13,747 nucleotides of DNA from Candidatus Kapaibacterium sp. (GTDB lineage: Bacteria; Bacteroidota; Ignavibacteria; Palsa-1295): positions 1 through 13,747 of the forward strand of contig JANWLI010000043.1 of the NCBI GenBank assembly GCA_025450975.1, written 5' to 3'. The notes below the pieces were generated by a model. That model ran no database searches. It had not been told where the DNA came from and saw only the letters and a program-made list of their open reading frames with translations. Positions 7,168 to 13,747 of the stretch are shown piece after piece. Position numbers and translations under genes: made by a program. The number at the start of each line of letters is the position of its first letter. Position 1 is the first letter of the stretch.

Positions 7168-8625
7168 TCACGAGTAAACTTCCTCATCAGTTATAAGTTG
7201 GAGAAGCCTGCTTGAAATGATCTCATGCGAACTGCTTCCCCTGGCAAATTCAGCTATCTTCTGGTTCAACAAGCTTCTGCGTTTGGTAAGATATTGCTTG
7301 CCTGTGATCTTACTGGCAATGTATGTATTAAGGACATTGTAAAAGTCAGTTAGTGATCCCCAATATATTTTTTTCGTTACGTGAGAACTGAGACCTCGCT
7401 TTTCAAAGTACTTCCTATGACGCATGCATAGGGCGCGAGCATGGGCAAGATCACCTAAAAGCACTGCAAGACTTGTCTCACATAATCGTGTGTACGTATC
7501 AACAGCGAGCGAATAGTTGGCGCTCCTATTTAATCGATACACCTCCTCAAGAACCTGAGGCAGAGTATTCCAGTATGACTTATGATTTAGGAGACGAATA
7601 AGTAGCAATGAGCATTTGTGATACATCACTGCTTTCGGAATGTAAGTTTTCTGATAGGTTTCAAGGCAATGAGCAATGCGCATATAGTCCTCGGCGGCAA
7701 TAGCAGCGACTGTCGCATCGATGAAAATGCTTGGCGCAAAGATCGTATGCAGAGGATCGCTTTCCAGTATCTGCGTTGTAATGCGAAGAGCCTCGCTATA
7801 ATTCGACGCCTTCATGTGGATCCGAGCCTTGAATTGCTCACTATAACTCACCATTGAATAGTAGAGGCCTGTTGCTTCGAGTTTTCTTGCCGCTTTAGTA
7901 AGTTGTTCTGCGTTCCGAAGTGCCTTTTCTTTCCCCGGGGAAAGACAGTTATCAAGACTAACACTGGCTAATGCAAACAGCCACTCTACATACGGGTCCT
8001 CCGATCCGGAAAACTTTTTTCTGTACAAAATCAATTTCTTCTCAAATCCAATGAGTTTTTTTCGAAGATCCTGTCTAGGCCGAGAAGCTCTCCCTGTTAC
8101 CTCGATGCCGATGTCGTGTACCAACTTCATTAGCGTAAAATAGTCCTCTCCGTTATAGGCACTCTTAGGCAGCATCTTCTGTAATTCCTGACGATACAAC
8201 TCCGTGGACTTTTCATAGACAAGGCCATATGCAATACCCGTAATCGCCAGTGTGGAGAGTCGGTCGTGTACATCATTCTGCGCTTTAAATATTTTCCTTG
8301 CGGACCGGTCGAACGAAACCCATAGTTCGCGGTGCCGTGTCAATAGGTGGACGGTTTTTTTTAAGTCGTCATCACCAAAGAGAATACTGGCGACCTCATT
8401 CACGATTAAACTACCTCGCTTTCGTAAATTTTGAGAAGTAGTGTTTAGAGAACCAGCTAACTCGTCAATATACCACGTTGGAAAACCTGCCACACATCCG
8501 GTTTCCTCAAGAGTAGTGAGAATGGACCTCACAATATGTCGATCATTAGCATTTCTAAGCTTAGAAAGTACAAGTACTACTTCCTGCGATGATAGTACCT
8601 GTAGTAGATAGAGTAGGGTCTTCAT
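7168..8625 (-). CDS. All-helical TPR-like protein, unknown function
   Basis: The 485-residue product starts at ATG 8625 with no clear Shine-Dalgarno sequence. It has no signal peptide or membrane span, so it is probably cytoplasmic. Residues about 230-430 read as consecutive helix pairs of TPR-like type, for example YSEALRITTQILESDP (276-291). The N-terminal 90 residues are also helical, and TSQNLRKRGSLIVNEVASIL (63-82) resembles a helix-turn-helix recognition segment, though weakly. The pattern of an N-terminal helical domain plus TPR-like array could be a regulator or adaptor, but no family was recognised. The gene is more A/T-rich than its neighbours and uses many A/T-ending codons, suggesting acquisition or low expression. 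It diverges from a T9SS cargo gene across 159 bp, which makes a regulatory link possible (inference). Confidence 0.8.
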   Translation of the reverse strand: MKTLLYLLQVLSSQEVVLVLSKLRNANDRHIVRSILTTLEETGCVAGFPTWYIDELAGSLNTTSQNLRKRGSLIVNEVASILFGDDDLKKTVHLLTRHRELWVSFDRSARKIFKAQNDVHDRLSTLAITGIAYGLVYEKSTELYRQELQKMLPKSAYNGEDYFTLMKLVHDIGIEVTGRASRPRQDLRKKLIGFEKKLILYRKKFSGSEDPYVEWLFALASVSLDNCLSPGKEKALRNAEQLTKAARKLEATGLYYSMVSYSEQFKARIHMKASNYSEALRITTQILESDPLHTIFAPSIFIDATVAAIAAEDYMRIAHCLETYQKTYIPKAVMYHKCSLLLIRLLNHKSYWNTLPQVLEEVYRLNRSANYSLAVDTYTRLCETSLAVLLGDLAHARALCMRHRKYFEKRGLSSHVTKKIYWGSLTDFYNVLNTYIASKITGKQYLTKRRSLLNQKIAEFARGSSSHEIISSRLLQLITDEEVYS

Positions 8626-8678
8626 TCAGCCGATGCATTTAAATTGCTAACGTCTTTAGTCACTACATTGAAGCAGTT

Positions 8679-8709
8679 CACAAACGTCGTGATTTTTCTC
8701 CACGTTGTG
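8679..8709. promoter_or_regulatory. Imperfect dyad in the divergent intergenic region
   Basis: CACAAACGT (8679-8687) and ACGTTGTG (8702-8709) form an 8-bp inverted repeat with one bulged A and a 14-base centre. It lies between the divergent genes starting at 8625 and 8785. It could be an operator or a transcript hairpin; no known site was recognised. An oddly spaced TTGAAC/TATAGA pair (8723-8728, 8744-8749, 15-bp spacer) follows and is only a weak promoter candidate for the 8785 gene. Confidence 0.3.
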
Positions 8710-8784
8710 AGTTAACTGTTTTTTGAACAATTCGTTACTCCCATATAGAAGTCTTTGTAGTTAAATCAATTTCTGAGAAACCTC

Positions 8785-10539
8785 ATGGCAATATTCAGGG
8801 CAATCAAGCATCTTGGACGCGTTAGCCTTCTTCTTGTTGGAGTAGTATCCTCCGCTGTGTCACAGACAACGTGGACCCTAGTTGACGACCCATCAAGTGC
8901 ACTTTCGTCATTTACAACAATATTTCCATACGTTGGCACCGCCTTTGTCGATATCAACGCCGACAACCTTCCCGATCTTTTTGCTAGTCCGCGGACAATG
9001 TTTGTTAATAATGGCGATGGGACGTTCAGAACGCCTCTCTTACTTCCTTTTATACCACGAAACGGAACAGCCGGCAGCAGTTGGGCTGATCTAGATAACG
9101 ATGGTGATAATGATTGCATCATCGCGTGCACACCTTCAAAGGTGTTCTTCAATAATGGCAATGGAGCATTTTCCGATTCCTCCGAAAAACTTGCTTCGTT
9201 CGACTTTTATGGTAGTTGGGCGGCAGCAATCGGCGACATGAACGAAGACCCGTTACTCGACCTCATCTTTGCACATGCTAGAGGATTTCATCCGCCGTCT
9301 GATTCTGCGCCATGCAAATTGTTTGTGCAGCGTGCACCTGGATTTACTACCGATGCCGTAGGTGGATACCCATTTCTAACCGAGCTAGCTGCTTATACTT
9401 GTCCATATTGGAGTGATTATGACCTCGATGGCGATATGGATCTTTTCATTGCAAGCGGCCCCGCCTCCGGAGTTCCGGATTTTGATTTTTGCTATAAGAA
9501 CATGAAGCGAGAAACAGGACAGGACACACTTATTAGAATGACAAGCGAACTATTTGCTATACAGAAGCAAGATGGTCAATGCTACAATTTTATCGACTAC
9601 GATAATGATGGCGATCTTGATCTCTGCTTAACAAATTACTATAGTGTCCCAACACAGCTGTACCGAAATACTGATGGGGTGTATGAGAGTGTCGTTACCC
9701 CATTTAAAGAAGCTACAACTAACATTGCTAACTGTTGGGGCGACTATGATAACGACGGAGACCTCGACGTTATCATCACAAACGATAATAGAGCAAGCAA
9801 GACTTACATCAACACGGGGAACGGCACATTCGATTTTTCTCCGGACGGTTTCACCACGTCAACGGCGGTATGCAGCATTGCGAACGCTGATTACGACAAC
9901 GATGGAGATCTTGATGTATTTGCCCATGGTATAGGGAATAATGGTAATACGAGTTCTGTAGGACTCTACAGGAATGAGCTTGAGGCCGATTGGCACTGGC
10001 TGAATCTTCAATTGACGGGTGTTGAATCAAACCGATCTGCGATCGGAGCGATCGTCAGAATCAAAAGTCTCATCAATGGAAAGTCTACATGGCAAATGCG
10101 TGAAGTCAATGCTCAGAATTCGTTTCAGGGACAGAATGATCTCCGAGTACACTTCGGAACATGTGAAAGCTCAGTTGTCGATTCTATTAGAATAATCTGG
10201 CCATTAGGAAAAACCGAATCATTCACAAATCTAACAGCAAATACGTTCTACGAAATCACCGAGGGGTTGGGCATTAACGCTCTCGACGTAAGGCAACCTA
10301 TCTCCAGTCATAATTTGCATCTGAGCCCAAACCCAGCTTCAAATTTTCTTACGCTAATGAATGTGACAGCAGATAAACAGCGATACCAGATCATCGATAT
10401 AGACGGAAGAATTGCTATGCAGGGTCAAATAGATCTACATAACCCCACTTTAAACATATCTTCATTAGTTGCCGGAACGTACTTCATCTGTATCTTTACT
10501 GAAAGCGGTACTTCCTCGTACAAGTTCATACGCGAGTAG
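8785..10539 (+). CDS. T9SS-exported FG-GAP / ASPIC-UnbV repeat protein
   Basis: The 584-residue product starts at ATG 8785 with a signal peptide to about residue 26 (SLLLVGVVSSAVSQ). Seven calcium-loop motifs of FG-GAP/VCBS type follow: DINADNLPDL (56-65), DLDNDGDNDC (102), DMNEDPLLDL (151), DYDLDGDMDL (211), DYDNDGDLDL (271), and DYDNDGDLDV at 320 and 369. That number fits a complete seven-bladed integrin-like propeller. Residues about 415-490, with SNRSAIGAIVRIKS and IRIIWPLGKTE, match the ASPIC/UnbV domain that often follows such propellers. The tail (about 510-584) has LSPNPAS and LVAGTYFICIF, a type A T9SS sorting domain. It is therefore a secreted or surface-anchored binding protein; the ligand is unknown. 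Like its divergent neighbour it is relatively A/T-rich. Confidence 0.92.
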   Translation: MAIFRAIKHLGRVSLLLVGVVSSAVSQTTWTLVDDPSSALSSFTTIFPYVGTAFVDINADNLPDLFASPRTMFVNNGDGTFRTPLLLPFIPRNGTAGSSWADLDNDGDNDCIIACTPSKVFFNNGNGAFSDSSEKLASFDFYGSWAAAIGDMNEDPLLDLIFAHARGFHPPSDSAPCKLFVQRAPGFTTDAVGGYPFLTELAAYTCPYWSDYDLDGDMDLFIASGPASGVPDFDFCYKNMKRETGQDTLIRMTSELFAIQKQDGQCYNFIDYDNDGDLDLCLTNYYSVPTQLYRNTDGVYESVVTPFKEATTNIANCWGDYDNDGDLDVIITNDNRASKTYINTGNGTFDFSPDGFTTSTAVCSIANADYDNDGDLDVFAHGIGNNGNTSSVGLYRNELEADWHWLNLQLTGVESNRSAIGAIVRIKSLINGKSTWQMREVNAQNSFQGQNDLRVHFGTCESSVVDSIRIIWPLGKTESFTNLTANTFYEITEGLGINALDVRQPISSHNLHLSPNPASNFLTLMNVTADKQRYQIIDIDGRIAMQGQIDLHNPTLNISSLVAGTYFICIFTESGTSSYKFIRE

Positions 10540-10545
10540 TTAAAT

Positions 10546-10573
10546 AAGAAACGACTGAGAAATTTGCGTTCTT
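10546..10573. terminator. Possible bidirectional terminator hairpin
   Basis: AAGAAACG (10546-10553) can pair with CGTTCTT (10567-10573) with one bulged A, in the 37-bp gap between two convergent genes. The stem is short and the loop long, so this is a weak candidate placed mainly by position. Confidence 0.25.
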
Positions 10574-10576
10574 GCA

Positions 10577-11518
10577 TCATTCTGCCGTGATGAGCGCCGC
10601 ACCGATCACTCCTGCCGATGGACCCAGCATCGCAGGCACCAGTCGTACCACATCGCGCTGATGGGCGAACACATTTGAACGCAACGCCGACCGCGCAGAT
10701 GCAAAGACCAGATCGCCGGCCTGCGCAATGCCGCCGCCGACAATGAAAAGCGAAATGTCGAGCAGCTTCGCAACACTTGCGCACGCTATACCAAGCATCA
10801 CGCCTGCTTCTGCGAGCACAGTCCGCGAAAACTCATCACCGGCAGCTGCGAAGCGCGCAATATCTTCGGGCTCGCAGGTATTGCTGTCGAAGAGTTCTGC
10901 AAGTAGTGTATCGGGACGCTCGTCAAGATAGCGGCGTCTCGATCGCGAGATGAAATACGATCTGCCGAGATATGCTTCGATACATCCTTTGGCGCCGCAG
11001 CCGCAAAGGTCGCCGTTGCCATCGATGGTAACGTGGCCGAACTCACCGGCTCCACCCGTTGCACCGCGGAAGATCGCATTGTCGGCCCAGATGCCGCCGC
11101 CAACGCCGGTGCCAAGAGTGATAAGGAGAAAATGCGATTCGCCGCGTCCGGCACCGAAGCGCGCTTCGGCAAGCGTTGCAACTTTCGCATCGTTATCCAT
11201 GACGACGGTTGCGAACTCTGGCAATGCTTCGCGGATGTATGCTGCAAGCGGCTCTTCTTTCCAACCGGGAAAATTTGGTGGGTTGCGGACAAGCGTTCGA
11301 TCGGCATTCATCGCACCGGGTACACCAATGCCGATCACGGGCGATACTTCCCTGCCACGAATGGCAATGCGGACGAACTCCGCCAAACTTTGTGCAAAGT
11401 TGCGGGCAGGACTATGCGGCGTGGGAAAAGAGGTGCTTTGAAGGATACTGCCGTTAGACGTATCGACGACGCCGATCTTGATCGAGGTGCCGCCGATATC
11501 TACGCCGACCGTTATCAT
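10577..11518 (-). CDS. ROK family sugar kinase (glucokinase-like)
   Basis: The 313-residue product has the complete ROK architecture. The N-terminal phosphate motif is DIGGTSIK (7-14). The catalytic Asp lies in MDNDAK (Asn109-Asp110), followed by GTGVGGG (136-142). The sugar-binding E-F-G-H motif is at 159-162, and the zinc motif CGCGAKGC (172-179) supplies Cys172, Cys174 and Cys179 with His162, then Glu181. ROK kinases phosphorylate glucose, N-acetylglucosamine, N-acetylmannosamine or related sugars with ATP in the cytoplasm. The lack of an N-terminal DNA-binding domain makes it an enzyme rather than a NagC/XylR-type repressor. Glucokinase is the most likely activity but the substrate is not fixed by sequence. 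Its ATG overlaps the stop of the upstream ftsB-like gene (ATGA), so the two are likely translationally coupled. Confidence 0.94.
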   Translation of the reverse strand: MITVGVDIGGTSIKIGVVDTSNGSILQSTSFPTPHSPARNFAQSLAEFVRIAIRGREVSPVIGIGVPGAMNADRTLVRNPPNFPGWKEEPLAAYIREALPEFATVVMDNDAKVATLAEARFGAGRGESHFLLITLGTGVGGGIWADNAIFRGATGGAGEFGHVTIDGNGDLCGCGAKGCIEAYLGRSYFISRSRRRYLDERPDTLLAELFDSNTCEPEDIARFAAAGDEFSRTVLAEAGVMLGIACASVAKLLDISLFIVGGGIAQAGDLVFASARSALRSNVFAHQRDVVRLVPAMLGPSAGVIGAALITAE

Positions 11519-11832
11519 TGTTCTTTGAGACGATAGATGATCTCGCCCGGCCTCTTCATATGATGCCGCTCGCGAGCAATACGTTCGATCAGCGCTTCGT
11601 CGCCGTTATCGAGCAAGCCGACCCGGTCCTGCAACGACTTCTCTTCGATGTCGAGCAGCTTGCTTTTATCGTCAAGCGATGCGACTTCTTGCCGAAGGAT
11701 AACGTGACGCCAAATACCTTTATTCGCAAAAAGCAGCGTCGCGCCAAGCACAAGGAACGTCGCCGAGATGAGCAATAGCTTCGGCGATTTAAGGATCTTA
11801 CGGATCTGCTTCTTCAGGTCGAACTTCGGCAT
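11515..11832 (-). CDS. FtsB/DivIC-family septum formation initiator
   Basis: The 105-residue product has a short basic cytoplasmic start (MPKFDLKKQIRKILKSPK), one membrane helix (about 19-36, LLLISATFLVLGATLLFA), then a periplasmic coiled coil (about 45-80) with regularly placed Leu. The conserved tail ERIARERHHMKRPGEIIYRL is diagnostic of the FtsB/DivIC family, whose usual length is about 100 residues. These proteins join FtsL and FtsQ/DivIB at the division septum and relay activation to the FtsWI synthase. The gene overlaps the ROK kinase start by 4 bp. No Shine-Dalgarno is visible; a TATATTTG box ends four bases upstream of the ATG, so the mRNA may be leaderless. The family call is firm. 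Confidence 0.93.
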   Translation of the reverse strand: MPKFDLKKQIRKILKSPKLLLISATFLVLGATLLFANKGIWRHVILRQEVASLDDKSKLLDIEEKSLQDRVGLLDNGDEALIERIARERHHMKRPGEIIYRLKEQ

Positions 11833-11836
11833 TGTG

Positions 11837-11844
11837 CAAATATA
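11837..11844 (-). promoter_or_regulatory. Bacteroidota-type -7 box (TAnnTTTG) before the ftsB-like gene
   Basis: On the minus strand TATATTTG matches the Bacteroidota -7 consensus TAnnTTTG exactly. It ends four bases before the ATG, so transcription would start at or next to the start codon. No convincing -33 TTTG is seen at the usual distance, so this is a candidate only. Confidence 0.4.
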
Positions 11845-11885
11845 TGGAGAAAAGTGGGGAATTTATTCCAGAACACCTTCTGATC

Positions 11886-11910
11886 AACCGCAGAGGCGCT
11901 GAGGCCGCAG
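11886..11910. repeat. Intergenic CGCAGAGG-type quasi-repeat
   Basis: The 80-bp gap between the barrel gene and ftsB contains AACCGCAGAGGCGCTGAGG followed by CCGCAG, a series of CGCAGAGG-like units about 8-9 bp apart. It resembles, from memory, short dispersed intergenic sequences seen in many environmental genomes and may be the partner type of 5783-5819. The function is unknown. Confidence 0.5.
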
Positions 11911-11912
11911 GT

Positions 11913-13747
11913 TTAGAACGTTGTTGAGATCCGGAAATACCAATCGGCTTCGGCCCCTTCTCGGATCTCCCAACCCACTCCGGCACCTATGAAGAAGATG
12001 CCTCCCTGACCGGCTCGAAGCTCAAGGCCATAGGTCTTGAGCCAGCCGACCTTCGAGATCGACCTCGTCTCGACCGGCTCAGTGAAGTTCGAAGGCTGCG
12101 TTTCGTACCAGGTATTGCCGATGTCGAAGAAGCCGACAAGCGACGGATCGAAGGCTCGGACCAATGGGACGAAGCCCGATACCAGGAAATCCGGAACGAC
12201 AAGTTCAGCGGTACCGATAAGAAGCCGGTCGCCAAATCCGGGACGACGGATACCGCGAAGCCGGACGAACGTCTCAAGGCTCGTTAAGCTGAAGCCTCGT
12301 TCGAACGCTTCGTCGATCGAGAAGCCAAGAAACTCCTGCGGGATCTGGTCGCCGAACTGAGCGATGCCAAGTCCGCGGAAGCCGAGGAAGATATTTCGCT
12401 TCTCGGTGAATGGGATCCGGTAGCCAAAGTTAAGCTTAGCTTTTGTATAGGTCACATCGGAGTTCACCGCTTCGTCTGTTCGAGAAGCGTTAAGCTTAAG
12501 GTATAAGTCGCGGCTGGCGAAGGCGTAGTTCAGGCTGAACTCAATACCAGTGTACGAGGTCGGCCTATAGTTCTTTGGCAATGTGGTTAACTCGGAAACA
12601 TTGATCGGCTCAAGCTTCCGATAGGTAGCACCTACTGCAACGGCATGATTAGTCGAAAGCGCATCGGGAGCATTGAAGATCTGTCCGATAGCAAGCTGTG
12701 CGATCTTCGACCGTTCGTAATACGGATGACCAATGATCGACCTGGCAAATGAATAGGTCGCTCCGCCGGTAAGCGATATCGTTTGGCGAAGTTGATTATT
12801 CAGATAATTGACAAAGCCGCCGAACTCCTGGCTGCTGGTACCGTAATCGACGAACGCAGTGATCACATGCTTCTGCATCGGATCGGTAGCAATACCAATG
12901 AGTCCCCAGCGGGTACCGACATCACCGTCCGCAGCCTTATCGCTGCCAAAGACCGGAGCGGCCGCGATCGGCTTGATCGAGAGTAGCGAGTTATACCCCG
13001 AAGGCGGATTCAAGGCGATCGCCGGAATCGCAGCATCGCCAGGAATGACAAGCGGTAGGGTCTTCGTCCGCCACGATGTATAGTCGTCCTTCAATGCAAC
13101 TGCAGGACGAGTAACTGTCGAACGATGAGCAGAAAGCCAGCGAAGCTGGATCTTGTTGCGATCGTCGAACGAGGAGATCAGGATCGAGTCTTTCGATGGC
13201 GAATGATCCCAGGCAAATGCAGCACCGGCAACATCGGTCATCTGCGCGAGCGGCCCGCCGGTAGCAGCGACCTTCCAGGTATTCGGAATACCGTTGCGAT
13301 GCGATGTGAAGACGATCGTATCGTTCGAAAGCCACACCGGCCACCGGTCGATCGCCGAATCGCGAGTCACCATTGTGATCGCTTTCGTAGCAACATCGAT
13401 GACGGCAATATCGCGCATGCCGTTCTTATCGAAGAGCGTATAGGCGATCCGCTTTCCATCGGGCGACCAGCGCGGAGCATTGACCTGGACAAGTGGATCA
13501 TTATACGATGTCAACTGCGATGATTGTTCATTGACAAGATAGAGTTCGGATGCATTACGCTCTGTATGGACTGCAACGATACGACCGGATTGCGAAACAT
13601 CCGGCTGTTCGAATCGGCCATCGGTCGTTAACCGAGTCATCGAGCCATCTTCGACGGAGACTTGATACAAGTCGTGCAGCAGATTCGCATCGGAGCCGAT
13701 CCGATACTTCGAAATGCAAATCGACTTGCTATCGGGAAACCAGGAGA
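11913..13747 (-). CDS. TolB-like propeller fused to Omp85/BamA-like barrel, 3' part
   Basis: The frame remains open through the right edge of the window, so the 5' end is missing; the TTG at 13670 is internal. Counting residues from that codon, WD40-like PD40 blades of TolB type are visible, such as APRWSPDGKRIAYTLF (65-80), with another (SWFPDSKSICIS) right at the edge. After a linker (about 185-235) the chain becomes a beta-barrel of about 350 residues. VRLRGIRRPGFGDRLLIGTAELVVP (about 469-493) fits the conserved L6 (V/L)RG(Y/F) region of Omp85/BamA proteins, with Ile replacing the aromatic residue. The protein ends ...WYFRISTTF, a C-terminal Phe typical of BAM substrates. I recall longer relatives in other FCB-group bacteria that add an N-terminal peptidase-MA-like domain; that part would lie outside this window. 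The role, export or assembly of envelope proteins, is inference. Confidence 0.86.
   Translation of the reverse strand, partial: SWFPDSKSICISKYRIGSDANLLHDLYQVSVEDGSMTRLTTDGRFEQPDVSQSGRIVAVHTERNASELYLVNEQSSQLTSYNDPLVQVNAPRWSPDGKRIAYTLFDKNGMRDIAVIDVATKAITMVTRDSAIDRWPVWLSNDTIVFTSHRNGIPNTWKVAATGGPLAQMTDVAGAAFAWDHSPSKDSILISSFDDRNKIQLRWLSAHRSTVTRPAVALKDDYTSWRTKTLPLVIPGDAAIPAIALNPPSGYNSLLSIKPIAAAPVFGSDKAADGDVGTRWGLIGIATDPMQKHVITAFVDYGTSSQEFGGFVNYLNNQLRQTISLTGGATYSFARSIIGHPYYERSKIAQLAIGQIFNAPDALSTNHAVAVGATYRKLEPINVSELTTLPKNYRPTSYTGIEFSLNYAFASRDLYLKLNASRTDEAVNSDVTYTKAKLNFGYRIPFTEKRNIFLGFRGLGIAQFGDQIPQEFLGFSIDEAFERGFSLTSLETFVRLRGIRRPGFGDRLLIGTAELVVPDFLVSGFVPLVRAFDPSLVGFFDIGNTWYETQPSNFTEPVETRSISKVGWLKTYGLELRAGQGGIFFIGAGVGWEIREGAEADWYFRISTTF

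Noticed and set aside
8723..8749. TTGAAC and TATAGA as a sigma-70-type promoter for the 8785 gene
   Set aside because: The spacer is only 15 bp and the organism probably uses the Bacteroidota TTTG/TAnnTTTG type, so it is mentioned only as weak.
10728..11536. Several plus-strand open frames opposite the ROK kinase gene
   Set aside because: They lack recognisable domains, while the minus strand encodes a complete ROK kinase with all motifs.

Overview
The window looks like a chromosome segment from a Gram-negative member of the Bacteroidota/Chlorobiota (FCB) group, possibly an Ignavibacteria- or Kapabacteria-like lineage. The evidence is two large secreted proteins ending in type IX secretion (T9SS) type A sorting domains, FG-GAP/VCBS calcium-loop repeats, a FadL/PorV-like barrel, Bacteroidota-style lipoproteins, mostly weak Shine-Dalgarno signals, and one good TAnnTTTG promoter element. 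The exact lineage cannot be fixed from the sequence alone.

Left part (1-2830): the 3' end of a T9SS-exported FG-GAP/fibronectin protein whose 5' end is outside the window, a tRNA-Ser(CGA) on the minus strand, and a small two-CxxC (zinc-ribbon-like) protein. Middle part (2831-7158): four plus-strand cell-envelope genes. These are a lipoprotein with a Tyr/His/Trp-rich centre and a Ser/Gly-rich tail, a FadL/PorV-like outer-membrane barrel 21 bp downstream, and two tightly packed lipoproteins that together look like one LVIVD-repeat beta-propeller split into two separately lipidated chains. The split propeller is the most unusual feature I see.

An A/T-richer block (about 7168-10539) follows. It holds a minus-strand, all-helical TPR-like protein of unknown function and, divergent from it, a T9SS cargo with FG-GAP repeats, an ASPIC/UnbV domain and a type A sorting domain. 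Base composition and compact convergent junctions suggest it is an accessory insertion.

Right part (10577-13747), all minus strand: a TolB-like propeller fused to an Omp85/BamA-like barrel (5' end outside the window), then ftsB/divIC-like and ROK sugar-kinase genes overlapping by ATGA. Two intergenic gaps (5774-5878 and 11833-11912) carry short purine-rich quasi-repeats of a type I recall as dispersed in many environmental genomes.

No CRISPR array, transposase, integrase, rRNA gene or riboswitch was recognised.
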